From: Austwickia chelonae
GTDB taxonomy: Bacteria; Actinomycetota; Actinomycetes; Actinomycetales; Dermatophilaceae
Assembly: GCF_003391095.1 (NCBI RefSeq)
Contig: NZ_CP031447.1
Span: 2,480,001-2,544,000 of the forward strand
DNA: 64,000 nt
Direction of reading: 5' to 3'
How positions within the stretch are numbered: position 1 is the first letter of the stretch; every line of letters starts with the position of its first letter. The notes under the pieces were generated by a model, which did no database searches, was not told the origin of the DNA, and saw only the letters and a program-made list of their open reading frames with translations. A program made the position numbers and the translations under genes. Of this stretch, positions 9,358 to 18,303 are shown piece by piece.

Positions 9358-9831
9358 ATGAACCCGACCCGTGCGATGTCGGTCTCCTTCGCCGTAGGTG
9401 CTGGGGTGGTCGTCGTCCTGTGCGCCGGGTGCGCCCAGCCACCCGACTCTCGTGGAGGTGCGCCGAGCACGTCGACCACGGTTGCCCCGTCGACCGCGTC
9501 CGCGGTGCCCTGCCAGCCGAATCCGTCCTACCGGGACGGCCAGTACTCCGGCGAACGTGCCGACTACAAGTACGGTGACACGACGGTGAAGATCACTGTC
9601 GCGGGCGGGTGCATCACCCAGGTGGAGGCCGCTCTCAACGCGAACAGCAGCTATTCCACGCAGTTGCAGGGCAAGGCCGGTCCCGTGTTGAAGGACCGGG
9701 TCGTCGCCGCGAATTCGGCGGAGATCAGTACGGTTTCCGGGGCGACCTATACCTCGCAGGCGTATCGGACGAGTCTGCAGGCCGCGGTGGACCAGGCCCG
9801 CCAGGCAGGAGCTTCCGGGAGCGGGCCGTGA
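9358..9831 (+). CDS. FMN-binding-domain lipoprotein (flavinylated)
   Basis: A 157-residue lipoprotein: signal peptide with lipobox CAGC (Cys25), a Thr/Ser/Pro-rich linker, then an FMN_bind domain from about residue 55 (YRDGQYSGERADYKYGDTTV). The acceptor motif SGAT lies at residues 127-130, where Thr130 would carry covalent FMN added by ApbE. The start at 9358 has AAGGAG 8 bases upstream. It lies 26 bases after the binding lipoprotein and overlaps the ApbE gene, so it belongs to the B12-riboswitch operon. FMN_bind proteins usually pass electrons outside the membrane; the partner here is unknown. Confidence 0.85.
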   Translation: MNPTRAMSVSFAVGAGVVVVLCAGCAQPPDSRGGAPSTSTTVAPSTASAVPCQPNPSYRDGQYSGERADYKYGDTTVKITVAGGCITQVEAALNANSSYSTQLQGKAGPVLKDRVVAANSAEISTVSGATYTSQAYRTSLQAAVDQARQAGASGSGP

Positions 9832-10559
9832 TCCTGCAGGCCATGGGCACCGTGTTGAGCCTGACCCTGTCGGTCCCGGAACCTGCGCGGCTGGCGGGGC
9901 AGGTCGCTGGCCTCCTGGACGAGATCGAGGGGCGGTTCTCGCTGCACCGCCCGGGTTCGGAGTCCTGTCGTCTCAACCGGGGCGAGATCGCCCTTGACGG
10001 AGTGAGCGAGACCTTCCGGTTCTGTCATGAGCTGGCGATGCAGTGGTGCAGGGCGACGGACGGCGCCTTCGCGCCGGTCGGTCCGGGTGGCTGCCTCGAC
10101 CTGTCCGGGGTGGTCAAGGCCTATGCCATGCAACAGGTTGCCGATGAGTTGGCTGTCCAGGGGCTGGCCGACTGGTGTCTGAACGTGGGGGGTGACGTCC
10201 TCGTCGACGGGTCCGATCTGGGCGGCGGTGCCGAGCGGTCGTGGACGGCGGGGATCGTCGACCCGGACGATCGTTCTCGGTTGTTCAGCCAGTTCACGCT
10301 GTCACGTCGGTATCCCGCATTGGCTACTTCGGGCGTCGCGGAGCGTGGCGGGCACATCTGGTCGACGCCGGGTGCGGAGCCTTTCGTGCAGGTGAGCGTC
10401 GCCGGGCCGGACATCGTGTGCGCGGATGTCTTGGCGACGGCGGTCTTGGCCGGAGGGCGGCCTGTCCTCGATCTGGCGTGCGCCCGGTGGGATGTCGCGG
10501 TGCTGGCAGTTGCACAGGACGGTGGGCTTTTCGCGACACCGCATTTCCTGGCGGATTAG
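9828..10559 (+). CDS. apbE: FAD:protein FMN transferase (ApbE family)
   Basis: A 243-residue ApbE-family protein that transfers FMN from FAD to a Ser/Thr in SGAT-type motifs, here most likely Thr130 of the preceding lipoprotein. Recognisable segments are AMGTVLSL at the N-terminus, SCRLNRGE, LDLSGVVKAYAMQQVADEL, CLNVGGDVLVDG, ATSGVAERGGHIWS and the metal-site region GPDIVCADVLATAVLAGG. It is short for the family and has no signal peptide or lipobox, so it may act in the cytoplasm or depend on another export route. The GTG start at 9828 overlaps the upstream stop (GTGA), implying coupled translation. Confidence 0.85.
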   Translation: MILQAMGTVLSLTLSVPEPARLAGQVAGLLDEIEGRFSLHRPGSESCRLNRGEIALDGVSETFRFCHELAMQWCRATDGAFAPVGPGGCLDLSGVVKAYAMQQVADELAVQGLADWCLNVGGDVLVDGSDLGGGAERSWTAGIVDPDDRSRLFSQFTLSRRYPALATSGVAERGGHIWSTPGAEPFVQVSVAGPDIVCADVLATAVLAGGRPVLDLACARWDVAVLAVAQDGGLFATPHFLAD

Positions 10560-10661
10560 CGCGGGGCCGGTGGGCGCCGGATTCTGGTCCAGTTCGACCG
10601 TCTGCTGACCGACTGACCTCGAACATCCAATAACGACAAGCCTTCTCGTACTCTGCGCTTC

Positions 10662-11807
10662 ATGCCAGCGATGCATTTCATGCCGACCGACGAAGGCCAG
10701 GACCTGATCGAGCTGACCCGCGAGATCTGCCAGGAAAAACTCCGCCCGCAGGCGGACGCGATGGAAGCGAAAGCAGAATTCCCCCGGGAGATCTTCACCC
10801 TGCTGGGGCGCTCGGGTCTGCTGACCTTGTCCTACCCGGAGGAGCTGGGCGGCGGCGGCCAACCCTACGAGGTCTACCTCCAGGTCGTCGAGGAGATCGC
10901 CTCGGCGTGGATGAGTGTGGCCGTCGGGGTCTCCGTACACAGCCTCACCTGCAATCCGATCGCGACCTTCGGCACCGACGAGCAGAAAGAGCGTCTGCTC
11001 ACGACGATGCTCTCCGGGGAGATGCTGGGCGCCTACTGCTTGTCCGAACCGATGGCCGGTTCCGATGTCGCGAGCATCTCGACCCGGGCGACGAGAACCG
11101 ACGACGGGTACCGCGTGAAGGGCACGAAGGCGTGGATCAGTCATGCCGGCCACGCCGACTTCTACACCCTTTTCGCCCGGACCAGCGACGACGGTCCGCG
11201 CGGGCTGTCCTGCTTCCATGTCCCGGCCGGGACGAGCGGGATGAGTTTCGCGCCACCGGAACGGAAGATGGGCCTGGACTGCGACACCGTCGGCCAGGTC
11301 ATGTTCGACGGCGCCGAGCTACCCGCTCAAGCGCTGATCGGCAAGGAAGGGCAGGGCATGTCGATCGCGTTGTCCGCCTTGGACAGCGGACGACTCGGCA
11401 TCGCCGCCGCCGCAACCGGGTTGGCCCAGGCAGCCCTGGACGTGGCCACGGCCTATGCGAAGGAACGGGAGCAGTTCGGCCGGAAGATCGCCGAATTCCA
11501 AGGGCTGGCTTTCCTGCTGGCCGATATGGAGGCCGCGGTGACCAGCGCGCGGGCGACCTATCTCCACGCCGCCCGGCTGAAGGACGCCGGCCGGCCGATG
11601 AGCAAAGAGGCCTCGGTCGCCAAACTCATCGCCACCGACGCCGCGATGAAAGTGACCACGGACGCAGTACAGGTCCTCGGCGGCGCCGGTTACACGAAGG
11701 ACTTCCCCGTGGAACGGTACATGCGCGAAGCCAAGGTGACCCAGATCTTCGAGGGCACCAACCAGATCCAACGGCTGGTGATCAGCCGACAGCTCCTGGG
11801 CCGATGA
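10662..11807 (+). CDS. Acyl-CoA dehydrogenase
   Basis: A 381-residue flavoprotein of the acyl-CoA dehydrogenase family, which performs alpha,beta-dehydrogenation of acyl-CoA and passes electrons to ETF. Typical segments are the N-terminal helical domain, YCLSEPMAGSDVAS (about 126-139), KGTKAWISHAGHAD, the C-terminal QVLGGAGYTKDFPVERYMRE and the catalytic base in IFEGTNQIQR (Glu364). Length is exactly that of short-chain enzymes. The exact start is uncertain (ATGs at 10662, 10671 and 10680, none with a strong SD). The gene stands alone between the flavinylation operon and the MFS gene, with no ETF or thiolase nearby, so the specific substrate cannot be inferred. Confidence 0.92.
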   Translation: MPAMHFMPTDEGQDLIELTREICQEKLRPQADAMEAKAEFPREIFTLLGRSGLLTLSYPEELGGGGQPYEVYLQVVEEIASAWMSVAVGVSVHSLTCNPIATFGTDEQKERLLTTMLSGEMLGAYCLSEPMAGSDVASISTRATRTDDGYRVKGTKAWISHAGHADFYTLFARTSDDGPRGLSCFHVPAGTSGMSFAPPERKMGLDCDTVGQVMFDGAELPAQALIGKEGQGMSIALSALDSGRLGIAAAATGLAQAALDVATAYAKEREQFGRKIAEFQGLAFLLADMEAAVTSARATYLHAARLKDAGRPMSKEASVAKLIATDAAMKVTTDAVQVLGGAGYTKDFPVERYMREAKVTQIFEGTNQIQRLVISRQLLGR

Positions 11808-11843
11808 CTGGTGGGGAGAAGTTCTCCTCACCACGGGGTCCCC

Positions 11844-13010
11844 ATGAAAATCTCGTCGACTCGCATCTCACTGCTTTTCGCCATAATGACCTCGTCGGCC
11901 TGTTTCTTCATGGCGATCCCTCTTCTCCCCCTGTACGTCGCCGAGCTAGATCCAAGCTCCCCGCTAGCGGGCCCCACCTTGGCCATCTCCTTCTTTCTGA
12001 GCGGCCTCTGCGCTCCTCTCTGGGGGCAACTTGCGTCGAACTACGGTTCGAAACCGATGCTGATCAGGTCTTCTGTTTTGATCTGCGCCGCGTACGGCCT
12101 CAGCGCCTATGCAACCGACGTGGAGACGCTGTTCTTCTCGCGATGTTTGGCCGGTATTGCTTCCGGTTTCGTTCCGGTTGCGTCAGGAGCTCTGGCTCAA
12201 CTGAGCCCGGTTGAATCACGAAACCAGGACTTGGCGTGGATAACTTCCTCACGCACCGGGGGAGCCCTGGCCGGACCCGCAGTCGCTGCTGGGGTTGTAT
12301 GGTTTTCGAACAGCTACCGAATTGCCTTTTTGGCTTCAGCTCTCCTCAGTCTTATCACCATCATGGCCGCGCTGCTGACACCAAATGTCAGATCGCGCTC
12401 CCAGCCCAGCTCTGAATCCCCTGATATTCATCCACAGCGGCGTACGATCTGGTTTAACATGCCCGTGCTCTCGATCTTTGTGCTCACTGCCGGATCTATG
12501 CTCGTGAACATTTGGCTCCCCTTCACCCTGGCACGCCTTGTAGGGGGCGTCCAGGCGGCGCCGCCACTCACGCTCATCACCACTCTGTCGGCTTTGATCA
12601 CGATGTTCCTGGCCCCGTTGTGGGGCAAGCTGGCGGACAAGTACGGCGCGAAACTCGTCCTGATCGGCACGCTGACGGCCACTTTGCCTTTCGTTCTCGC
12701 ACTGAGCCAGCCAGCGGGGATCGCAGGTTTGATCCTGTTGTTCGTCACCTTGGCGTTGTTCGGGGCTGACACGATAGGGCTGTTGTCGAGCGAAAGCAGC
12801 AAACGTTTGAATCCACACCAGATCGGACCATTCTTCGGATGGACGAATACGGCAACCCAATACGGCAATGCTCTCGGCGCTGCCATTTGTCCGATCCTCA
12901 TAGGCCATGGGCAGAATGTCCCCATATTCGCCGCAGTAATCTGCGACCTCATAGCAATGGCCATCATCGCCGCACTCTATCGAGTATCCGAGGAAAAGAA
13001 ACCGAGTTGA
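11844..13010 (+). CDS. MFS transporter, drug-efflux type
   Basis: A 388-residue protein with about twelve hydrophobic segments. The motif-A-like loop appears twice, as GQLASNYGSKPML after helix 2 and GKLADKYGAKLVLIG in the second half, which is the pattern of proton-driven MFS exporters (TetA/SetB-like). The start at 11844 is chosen over an in-frame GTG at 11811 because MKISSTRIS leads straight into helix 1. Codon use is visibly less G+C-biased than in the acyl-CoA dehydrogenase just upstream, and an IS30 transposase remnant follows, so lateral acquisition is likely. The substrate is unknown. Confidence 0.82.
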   Translation: MKISSTRISLLFAIMTSSACFFMAIPLLPLYVAELDPSSPLAGPTLAISFFLSGLCAPLWGQLASNYGSKPMLIRSSVLICAAYGLSAYATDVETLFFSRCLAGIASGFVPVASGALAQLSPVESRNQDLAWITSSRTGGALAGPAVAAGVVWFSNSYRIAFLASALLSLITIMAALLTPNVRSRSQPSSESPDIHPQRRTIWFNMPVLSIFVLTAGSMLVNIWLPFTLARLVGGVQAAPPLTLITTLSALITMFLAPLWGKLADKYGAKLVLIGTLTATLPFVLALSQPAGIAGLILLFVTLALFGADTIGLLSSESSKRLNPHQIGPFFGWTNTATQYGNALGAAICPILIGHGQNVPIFAAVICDLIAMAIIAALYRVSEEKKPS

Positions 13011-13083
13011 AGTGCAGTATCAACCCGTGAGCGCCTCGCCTGCTTGAGCGGGGATTGAATCGAGGGTTTCGGCGGGCGTGTCG

Positions 13084-13233
13084 AAGTTGGGGGTTCTCGT
13101 TACTGTCGCATTGCCAGGACGAGTGATTGGCGGCAAAGAACACGGGTACGCCGGTGTTGATGGTGAATATGGCGCACCGCGCCATCTCGCGGCCCCGACC
13201 CCAGGTCAAGGAGGGGCGTAGTAGGCCGGGCAG
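13084..13233 (-). pseudogene. IS30-family transposase fragment
   Basis: On the minus strand the frame reads LPGLLRPSLTWGRGREMAR, then FTINTGVPVFFAANHSSWQ and SNENPQL. This matches the part of IS30 transposases around the second and third catalytic residues (usually LTWDQG.EMA and SPWQRGSNEN). The aspartate of WDQG is replaced, an in-frame stop lies just upstream and the similarity ends at both sides, so this is a dead stump of about 50 codons. It marks a former insertion between the MFS gene and the next gene pair. Confidence 0.7.
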
Positions 13234-13358
13234 TCACGACCAGCCCCTGCTTTCGCAACGCCGCTACAGCTGGCGGCCCGCTTTCGCCGCGCTGAAGAGG
13301 CCCCATGCCGCCTCTCCCAATCCAGCTCCCGCCGCCAAGGTCAGACGATGGTTGGCCC

Positions 13359-13826
13359 ATGCCCGACGCCTTTGACCCCCGTTCTGCACTCGATCTCGCT
13401 CAGGACGCACGCAACCGTCTCGCGAACCGTGTCACCACCCCATGGTGGTATCACCCTGCTCTCAGCCTCTTCTTCGTCCTGGCATGCCTGGGGATAGGGC
13501 TCCCCAAGGAAGCAGTGGGTGACGATGTCAGCACGATCATGACCGTCCTTTCCTGCGCCGGATCCCTGACGATCATGTCGGTGTATCGCCGCATCACCGG
13601 CCTGTGGATCCAGCGGACCACCGGCCCGCGCACTCACAAGCTTTTGGTCGGATTCGCTGTGGTCGTGACCATTTCATTGATCTTCTCGGCGGCGAACAGA
13701 CTGTGGCTCGATTCCTGGTGGGTTCTGGTGGCTCTGAGCATCGGAGCCCTCATCGCAGTACCCCCGTTCGGTCGCCATTACGACAACGTCCTGCGAAGTG
13801 AGCTGCGGGCAGGAGGTTCGCGGTGA
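13359..13826 (+). CDS. Small membrane protein coupled to a winged-helix regulator
   Basis: A 155-residue protein beginning MPDAFDPRSALDLAQDARNR, then WWYHPALSLFFVLACLGIGL and three further hydrophobic segments, ending in a short basic tail. No enzymatic motif is visible. Its stop overlaps the GTG start of a winged-helix gene (GTGA). I recognise this pairing of a four-helix membrane protein with a small DNA-binding protein as common in actinobacteria but cannot name a function. An alternative in-frame ATG at 13305 would add 18 residues of unlikely composition. Confidence 0.65.
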   Translation: MPDAFDPRSALDLAQDARNRLANRVTTPWWYHPALSLFFVLACLGIGLPKEAVGDDVSTIMTVLSCAGSLTIMSVYRRITGLWIQRTTGPRTHKLLVGFAVVVTISLIFSAANRLWLDSWWVLVALSIGALIAVPPFGRHYDNVLRSELRAGGSR

Positions 13827-14116
13827 GTTCGCCACCCTTTGACGAGCTCATCCACCAGCCGCACCGGCTCCGCATCTGCGTACTGTTGGCAGGGGTCGAG
13901 GAGATGTCCTTCCAGGCTCTGTGTGACGAGTTGGACGTCACCATGCCCACCCTCAGCAAACAGCTCAAGATGCTCACCGAGGCCGGCTACGTTAAAACCA
14001 GAAAGTTCACCCTGAGTAAGCGTCAGTCGACCTGGGCGCATCTCACTCCAGCAGGATCAGCCGCCCTGAAAGCGCATCTCGCCGCTTTGCGTTCCATGGC
14101 GGACCAAGTCCTTTGA
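13823..14116 (+). CDS. Winged-helix transcriptional regulator
   Basis: A 97-residue single-domain DNA-binding protein. The fold is readable as an N-terminal helix pair (FDELIHQPHRLRICVLLAGV), a recognition helix in LDVTMPTLSKQLKMLTEAGY, and a wing (VKTRKFTLSKRQSTWAHLTPAG). This resembles the ArsR/MarR-like small regulators of the winged-helix group. It lacks metal-binding cysteines. It is translationally coupled to the upstream membrane protein, which is its probable target or partner. The GTG start at 13823 is fixed by the four-base overlap and by AGGAGG about 10 bases upstream. Confidence 0.8.
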   Translation: MSSPPFDELIHQPHRLRICVLLAGVEEMSFQALCDELDVTMPTLSKQLKMLTEAGYVKTRKFTLSKRQSTWAHLTPAGSAALKAHLAALRSMADQVL

Positions 14117-14910
14117 ACTCCGTCAGAATTCGGGTGACATGCAGGGCGGGGGAGGATAGGCCAGCTGCCTTGCTTCACCAGGCTCGCATCAGAGGAGCGC
14201 GACGCCAATTACACACGGATCGAGTTCTTTTTACGGCAAGCGATCAACAACGATTTTACCTAGAATTCGCACAGCACTAGCCGACTTGCCGCAACCCAGG
14301 AGACTCGGCGCAAAAAACGACATATCTCGAACATCTCGAGGAAAACGATTTCTAGCACGAATAGTTTCGTCCATGACTGCCGCATGATTCTTCACATTCC
14401 GATGAGGCGACGCCCGGCAGAGCCGGGCCGTCAACTCGCCCTCCAGATTCAAACCAGACTCACCGGCAGAGCGGAGGCCATGAACCGCACCTACGCACCC
14501 AAGTAATTCGTGAGTCACTGCGTTTGCACCCTCCAACGTGACTTATCAATCGCTCCGTCCATACACATGAGGATCACGCGGGATGGCGGCTCCGCCGGCG
14601 CGACGAGGTTGTCATGTTGCCCTTAGTCAGCCATCAGACCGCAGACTTCTGGGACCGCCCGGAGCAGTTCAACCCGTCGCGTTGGAGTGCCACCTACCCT
14701 CCCCCGGAGTGTATTTTCCCTTCGGTGCTGACCCACGTCGGCGCATAACTGCTGGACTGTCAGAAACTGTGATCTCTGACTTCTTACCAGCAGTCGACAG
14801 AGGAACCTATAGCGTATCTTTATCTTCACCGCACGTAGCTCTAGCGACAGAGACGACACTATTCCCCATCGGACTCTCGCTGAAGATCACTAAAGGAAGA
14901 AACGCTCAAT
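14117..14910. other. AT-richer intergenic stretch without a convincing gene
   Basis: About 790 bases of lower G+C than the flanks. One minus-strand frame (14231-14518 from a GTG with GGAGG upstream) encodes 95 residues of no recognised family and irregular codon bias; I do not call it. Near 14885-14905 lies the SD-like AAAGGAAG of the following hydrolase. No RNA gene or repeat was recognised. Confidence 0.4.
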
Positions 14911-15771
14911 ATGTACGTCGAGATTAATGACTCACGAATTTACTTCACAGCCACCAGCTGCCGCCCGTACGAGCACGATCGGATAACGCTCGTCGGTCTG
15001 CACGGGGGTCCGGGAATAGACGGAGACCAGCTTCGGTATTTCCTAGGTCCCTCGGCCGAGTGGGCCGATGTAGTGGTCCCAGATCAACGAGGACACGGAC
15101 GAAGCGACCGGTCCTCAGCTGACTTCTGGACGTTGGCCCAGTGGTCTATGGATGTAGAGCAGTTTATTCTGAAGCTGGGGCTCACGAATGTAGTTTTAGT
15201 TGGCACTTCCTTTGGTGGATTTGTGACCCTAGACTATCTCTCCCGATTTCCAGGAACAGTTCTAGGCGGCGCCATTGTGGGATCATCTGCGCGCCGTGCA
15301 GACGGTGCTGAAATCGTGGAGCGCTACGGAGTGGTCGGCGGCACAGAAGCCGCCAATGTCATGCAGCGTTTGTTGAACTATCCTTCGGCAGACGCAGAGG
15401 CCGAATGGGGGCGGGTCTGTGCTCCTTTGTCGCGACTGAGAGCGCCAGATGGCGTATTGACGAGAATCATAGACTCACAACTTCACACCCCCGAGGTGAA
15501 CGCACACTTCATGTCCACCTTCAGCGACCTAGACCTGCGCGAGAACCTTAGGCAAGTGCGCGAACCGTTGCTGGTTCTAGTAGGGGACGCTGACCCCCTT
15601 ACGCCCCCAAGCGTGGCTGCAGAAGTGGAGAGCTACTCCGGGGGCGACGTTTTCTTTCACGAGGTTCCCGGATCGAGTCACCAACTCATTTGGGACAATC
15701 CCGATGCTTTCCAGTCAATGCTGCGAAGCTTCGTTGCACGGTTGGCTCCAGGAAAGCATGAGGTCATTTAA
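14911..15771 (+). CDS. Alpha/beta hydrolase, proline-iminopeptidase-like
   Basis: A 286-residue alpha/beta hydrolase. The oxyanion-hole motif HGGPG lies at residues 31-35, the nucleophile elbow GTSFGG has Ser100, the acid is Asp226 or Asp228 in LVGDADPLTPP, and the base is His257 in PGSSHQLIWD. HGGPG is typical of the proline iminopeptidase branch, but other hydrolases share it. There is no signal peptide. The start has AAAGGAAG about 12 bases upstream. G+C and codon use are clearly lower than in core genes here, consistent with recent acquisition. Physiological substrate is unknown. Confidence 0.85.
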   Translation: MYVEINDSRIYFTATSCRPYEHDRITLVGLHGGPGIDGDQLRYFLGPSAEWADVVVPDQRGHGRSDRSSADFWTLAQWSMDVEQFILKLGLTNVVLVGTSFGGFVTLDYLSRFPGTVLGGAIVGSSARRADGAEIVERYGVVGGTEAANVMQRLLNYPSADAEAEWGRVCAPLSRLRAPDGVLTRIIDSQLHTPEVNAHFMSTFSDLDLRENLRQVREPLLVLVGDADPLTPPSVAAEVESYSGGDVFFHEVPGSSHQLIWDNPDAFQSMLRSFVARLAPGKHEVI

Positions 15772-15860
15772 TATTTTGGCCAATCCCACACAGACCGATC
15801 TCCAGATGGCATTTCGCGAGCTAGGGAGTTGCCCGCCTGATACTGTAGATAAACCAGTTC

Positions 15861-16238
15861 GTGACGGATCTATCCGTGAAAGAAAAGCTATTCCTTGCAG
15901 AATTGCGTATGACAGTCCAAGCTGTTGTAGACGAACTTAACACTATCCGGGGTATGATGCGTGAGGGCGGATTAGATCGCATGGGCAAGCTATGCCGGAT
16001 CAGCGATAGCGATAAGGAGTTGATTCGACATCAGTTCTGGCAATATTGGTTTACGGCGTCACACCCTGACGTAATTGTTTCCTGGATTGGTCGCGTCGTT
16101 GAGTTCACGGATATTTACCTGCAAGACTCTTCAGTCTCCACTGATGCGATAGTCCGAGCACAGGCGCACTTATTTATTCGATTTATGCGGGGTTCCCGTG
16201 GAGGCTACAACTATTTCGGCAGTGGCGTTCCCGGTTGA
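15861..16238 (+). CDS. Hypothetical protein of the low-G+C patch
   Basis: A possible 125-residue protein from a GTG at 15861: MTDLSVKEKLFLAELRMTVQ, then a helical region and an aromatic segment RHQFWQYWFTASHPDVIVSW. No family is recognised. Codon use is AT-richer, like the hydrolase upstream, which is 89 bases away on the same strand, so the two may be co-transcribed. The start is weak (no good SD) and an internal ATG at 15909 is possible. The residue pattern of amphipathic helices makes it look like real coding sequence. Confidence 0.45.
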   Translation: MTDLSVKEKLFLAELRMTVQAVVDELNTIRGMMREGGLDRMGKLCRISDSDKELIRHQFWQYWFTASHPDVIVSWIGRVVEFTDIYLQDSSVSTDAIVRAQAHLFIRFMRGSRGGYNYFGSGVPG

Positions 16239-17061
16239 TATCCTTGATTTATAATAGGGAGACCTCGTGGCGACCTGTTTTTGGGCGAGCAAGATAGCCC
16301 ACGAGCCGTCGATATAGCCCTACGAATCACTTGTTACAGCATTGAAGGCTTATGGCATTGACGCCGGGAGGCTCCCCGCAGGCGCTGCCGGTCCGGGTGC
16401 GAGCTGGCTTCCGGTCTGCACTGTGACCGTCATCGACGGGCTGCCGGCCGTCCAGGCGTTAGCAGTGGCTACCGCATCGGTACGTGGCGCGATGTCGCTG
16501 GAGTCGATGTGGTGGTAGAGCGCGTGAGGGGTAGGACACCGTGCTCAGCGGCGCTCTTCTGGTGTAACCGGTCATGATCTTGTTCATCTGGGCACTGGTC
16601 CCGGCAGTCGTGCTGGAAGCAAGGACTTGGAGATCACCCGCCCATCCGTATCCGCTTCCGCCGAAAGTCATCCCAGCCAGCCAGGTGCCATAACCGCGCC
16701 CACCGCTGGCGATGTAGAAGCCGTAGTCGACGTATCCGGAGCTTCTTCCGGTGAAGACCGTCCTCGTCGAGGAGTACCAGTCGGCAGGCACCGTCGAGAA
16801 GGCGTGGACATCCACCTGCCCGGTTAGGGACTGACCTGCGCCCCTGAAGGCGCAGCTTTCACGTTGACCGTCGCACGACGTCGCACACCTTGACCAGGTG
16901 AGGAGAAACGTTCAGGGATGCGGACCCCAAAGGTTTCGGGCCGTCAGGGGTCCACCGAGTCGCGGCGAAGTCGTACGGCCATTCCGGTGCGCTGGCATGG
17001 GCGGGGCCTGTCGGAGGTCAGAGAGCTCATCGTTCTTCCTGAGATATGTCCGGCGCAGTGA
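16239..17061. other. Gap with remnant coding traces
   Basis: About 820 bases between an unknown gene and the chemoreceptor. On the minus strand a frame open from about 16890 to 16459 reads SLTGQVDVHAFSTVPADWYS and then YVDYGFYIASGGRGYGTWLA; it looks like part of a secreted protein but lacks a start and signal peptide, so it is probably a fragment. A small hairpin (7-bp arms, 16836-16855) and a palindrome CACACCTTGACCAGGTG at 16884-16900 also lie here. A 47-codon frame from ATG 16918 is possible but unsupported. Confidence 0.35.
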
Positions 17062-18303
17062 TCAGTGGTGCGTCTCCACCTCGGCAGCCCACGCGGTCAG
17101 GTCGTCGGTGAGGCGCATGGCGATCCCGGCGTAGCCGTCGGTGTCGCACATGAGGGCGTCCGCTTCACGTCGACGTCCGGCGGCTGCTTCGGCGAGGATC
17201 TGGCCTGCAGCCTGGTGGAAACGGGCGTGGGCTTCTCTGGTCTCGGCAGCGCGGGTCCGGTCGAGGGCGTCGGCCTGTCCGGAGTGGAGCCATTTCCCGA
17301 AGGGGCAGACGTCGTCCCGGGAAGCCGATTGAACGGTGACCCCGGCAGGCAGGCTTCCGGTGTCGATGGCGGTGCGCAAGCGTTTCTTCCAGGCGGCGTG
17401 GGCCGAGATCCCCGCTCGCAGCGGATGGAGGACGATACCGTCTGCGATTCGGTCGATGGTGACCTGCTGCGCCTCGACGGCATGTTCCATCCTGGTCATC
17501 TGTTCACGGGCACGTTCGAGACTGGCGTGCGATGACTCCGTGGTGTCCACACAGGAGACGACATCGGCGCGCAGACTTGAGGTCGCTCCGGCGACATTGG
17601 CTGCGGATCGGGTGATCTCCGCGATGGTGGTGTTCTGTTCCTCGATCGCGGCGGCGATGGAGGCCTGATTCCGTTCGACCTGTTGGAGCATCTGATCGAT
17701 GCGGAGGACCGCTTCGCGGACGGCTTCGCTGTGTTCCGCGAGCTGAGCGAGTTTGTCGGCGATCTCGGTGGTGGCCGAGGTGGTCTCGTCGGCGAGATTC
17801 TTGACCTCTTCGGCGACGACGGCGAACCCTTTCCCGGCTTCCCCTGCGCGAGCTGCTTCGATGGTCGCGTTGAGGGCGAGCAGTCTGGTCTGGTCGGAGA
17901 TGCTGGAGACCGATTTGACGACGCCGTCGATCTGGCCGGTCGACTCGGTGAGTGATTCGACGGATCCACGGACTTCGTGGGCTGCTCTGCTGGCGTCGGT
18001 GACGGCGACCGTGGCCTGAGCTGCCGCCTGGGACACCTCGCGCATCGCTGCGGTCATCTCCTCGGTGGCAGAGGCCACCGATTGGGCTTCGTCGGCAACG
18101 GTTCCGGTGGCTGCCGACATGGAGTGGGCGGTGTGCGCGGTCTCTTCGGTGGCGACAGCGAGCCTGGCGAGACATTCGGTGAGATCGACTGAGGCCGTCT
18201 TGACCTGCTCTCCGCCGACTTTGAGTGTCCGAAGGGTCTCTTCGGAGGCGTGGCCTGTCGAGGCTCGCTCATTGGTGGCACGAGGAGAGAAACGCAGCAG
18301 CAC
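17062..18303 (-). CDS. Soluble methyl-accepting chemotaxis protein with C-terminal CZB-like domain
   Basis: A 413-residue chemoreceptor-type protein without any membrane segment. A long coiled-coil signalling region carries the hairpin-tip consensus around [20 protein letters not shown] followed by [14 protein letters not shown]. The C-terminus (about residues 300-413) fits the chemoreceptor zinc-binding (CZB) domain: [21 protein letters not shown] and [11 protein letters not shown] supply the His, Cys and His ligands. The GTG at 18303 is chosen because a longer frame overlaps the upstream gene and is compositionally implausible. Soluble CZB receptors sense zinc or oxidants. No CheA, CheW or flagellar gene is visible in the window. 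Confidence 0.85.
   Translation of the reverse strand: MLLRFSPRATNERASTGHASEETLRTLKVGGEQVKTASVDLTECLARLAVATEETAHTAHSMSAATGTVADEAQSVASATEEMTAAMREVSQAAAQATVAVTDASRAAHEVRGSVESLTESTGQIDGVVKSVSSISDQTRLLALNATIEAARAGEAGKGFAVVAEEVKNLADETTSATTEIADKLAQLAEHSEAVREAVLRIDQMLQQVERNQASIAAAIEEQNTTIAEITRSAANVAGATSSLRADVVSCVDTTESSHASLERAREQMTRMEHAVEAQQVTIDRIADGIVLHPLRAGISAHAAWKKRLRTAIDTGSLPAGVTVQSASRDDVCPFGKWLHSGQADALDRTRAAETREAHARFHQAAGQILAEAAAGRRREADALMCDTDGYAGIAMRLTDDLTAWAAEVETHH

Noticed and set aside
14231-14536. Minus-strand 101-codon frame in the AT-rich gap
   Set aside because: No family, irregular codon bias and a non-ATG start; mentioned only as a gap content.
14583-14927. Plus-strand frame running into the hydrolase start
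   Set aside because: Overlaps the hydrolase gene, which has its own good SD and start, and the translation is not protein-like.
16918-17061. 47-codon frame ahead of the chemoreceptor end
   Set aside because: The SD is 12 bases away, the composition is Arg-rich and it overlaps the end of another gene.
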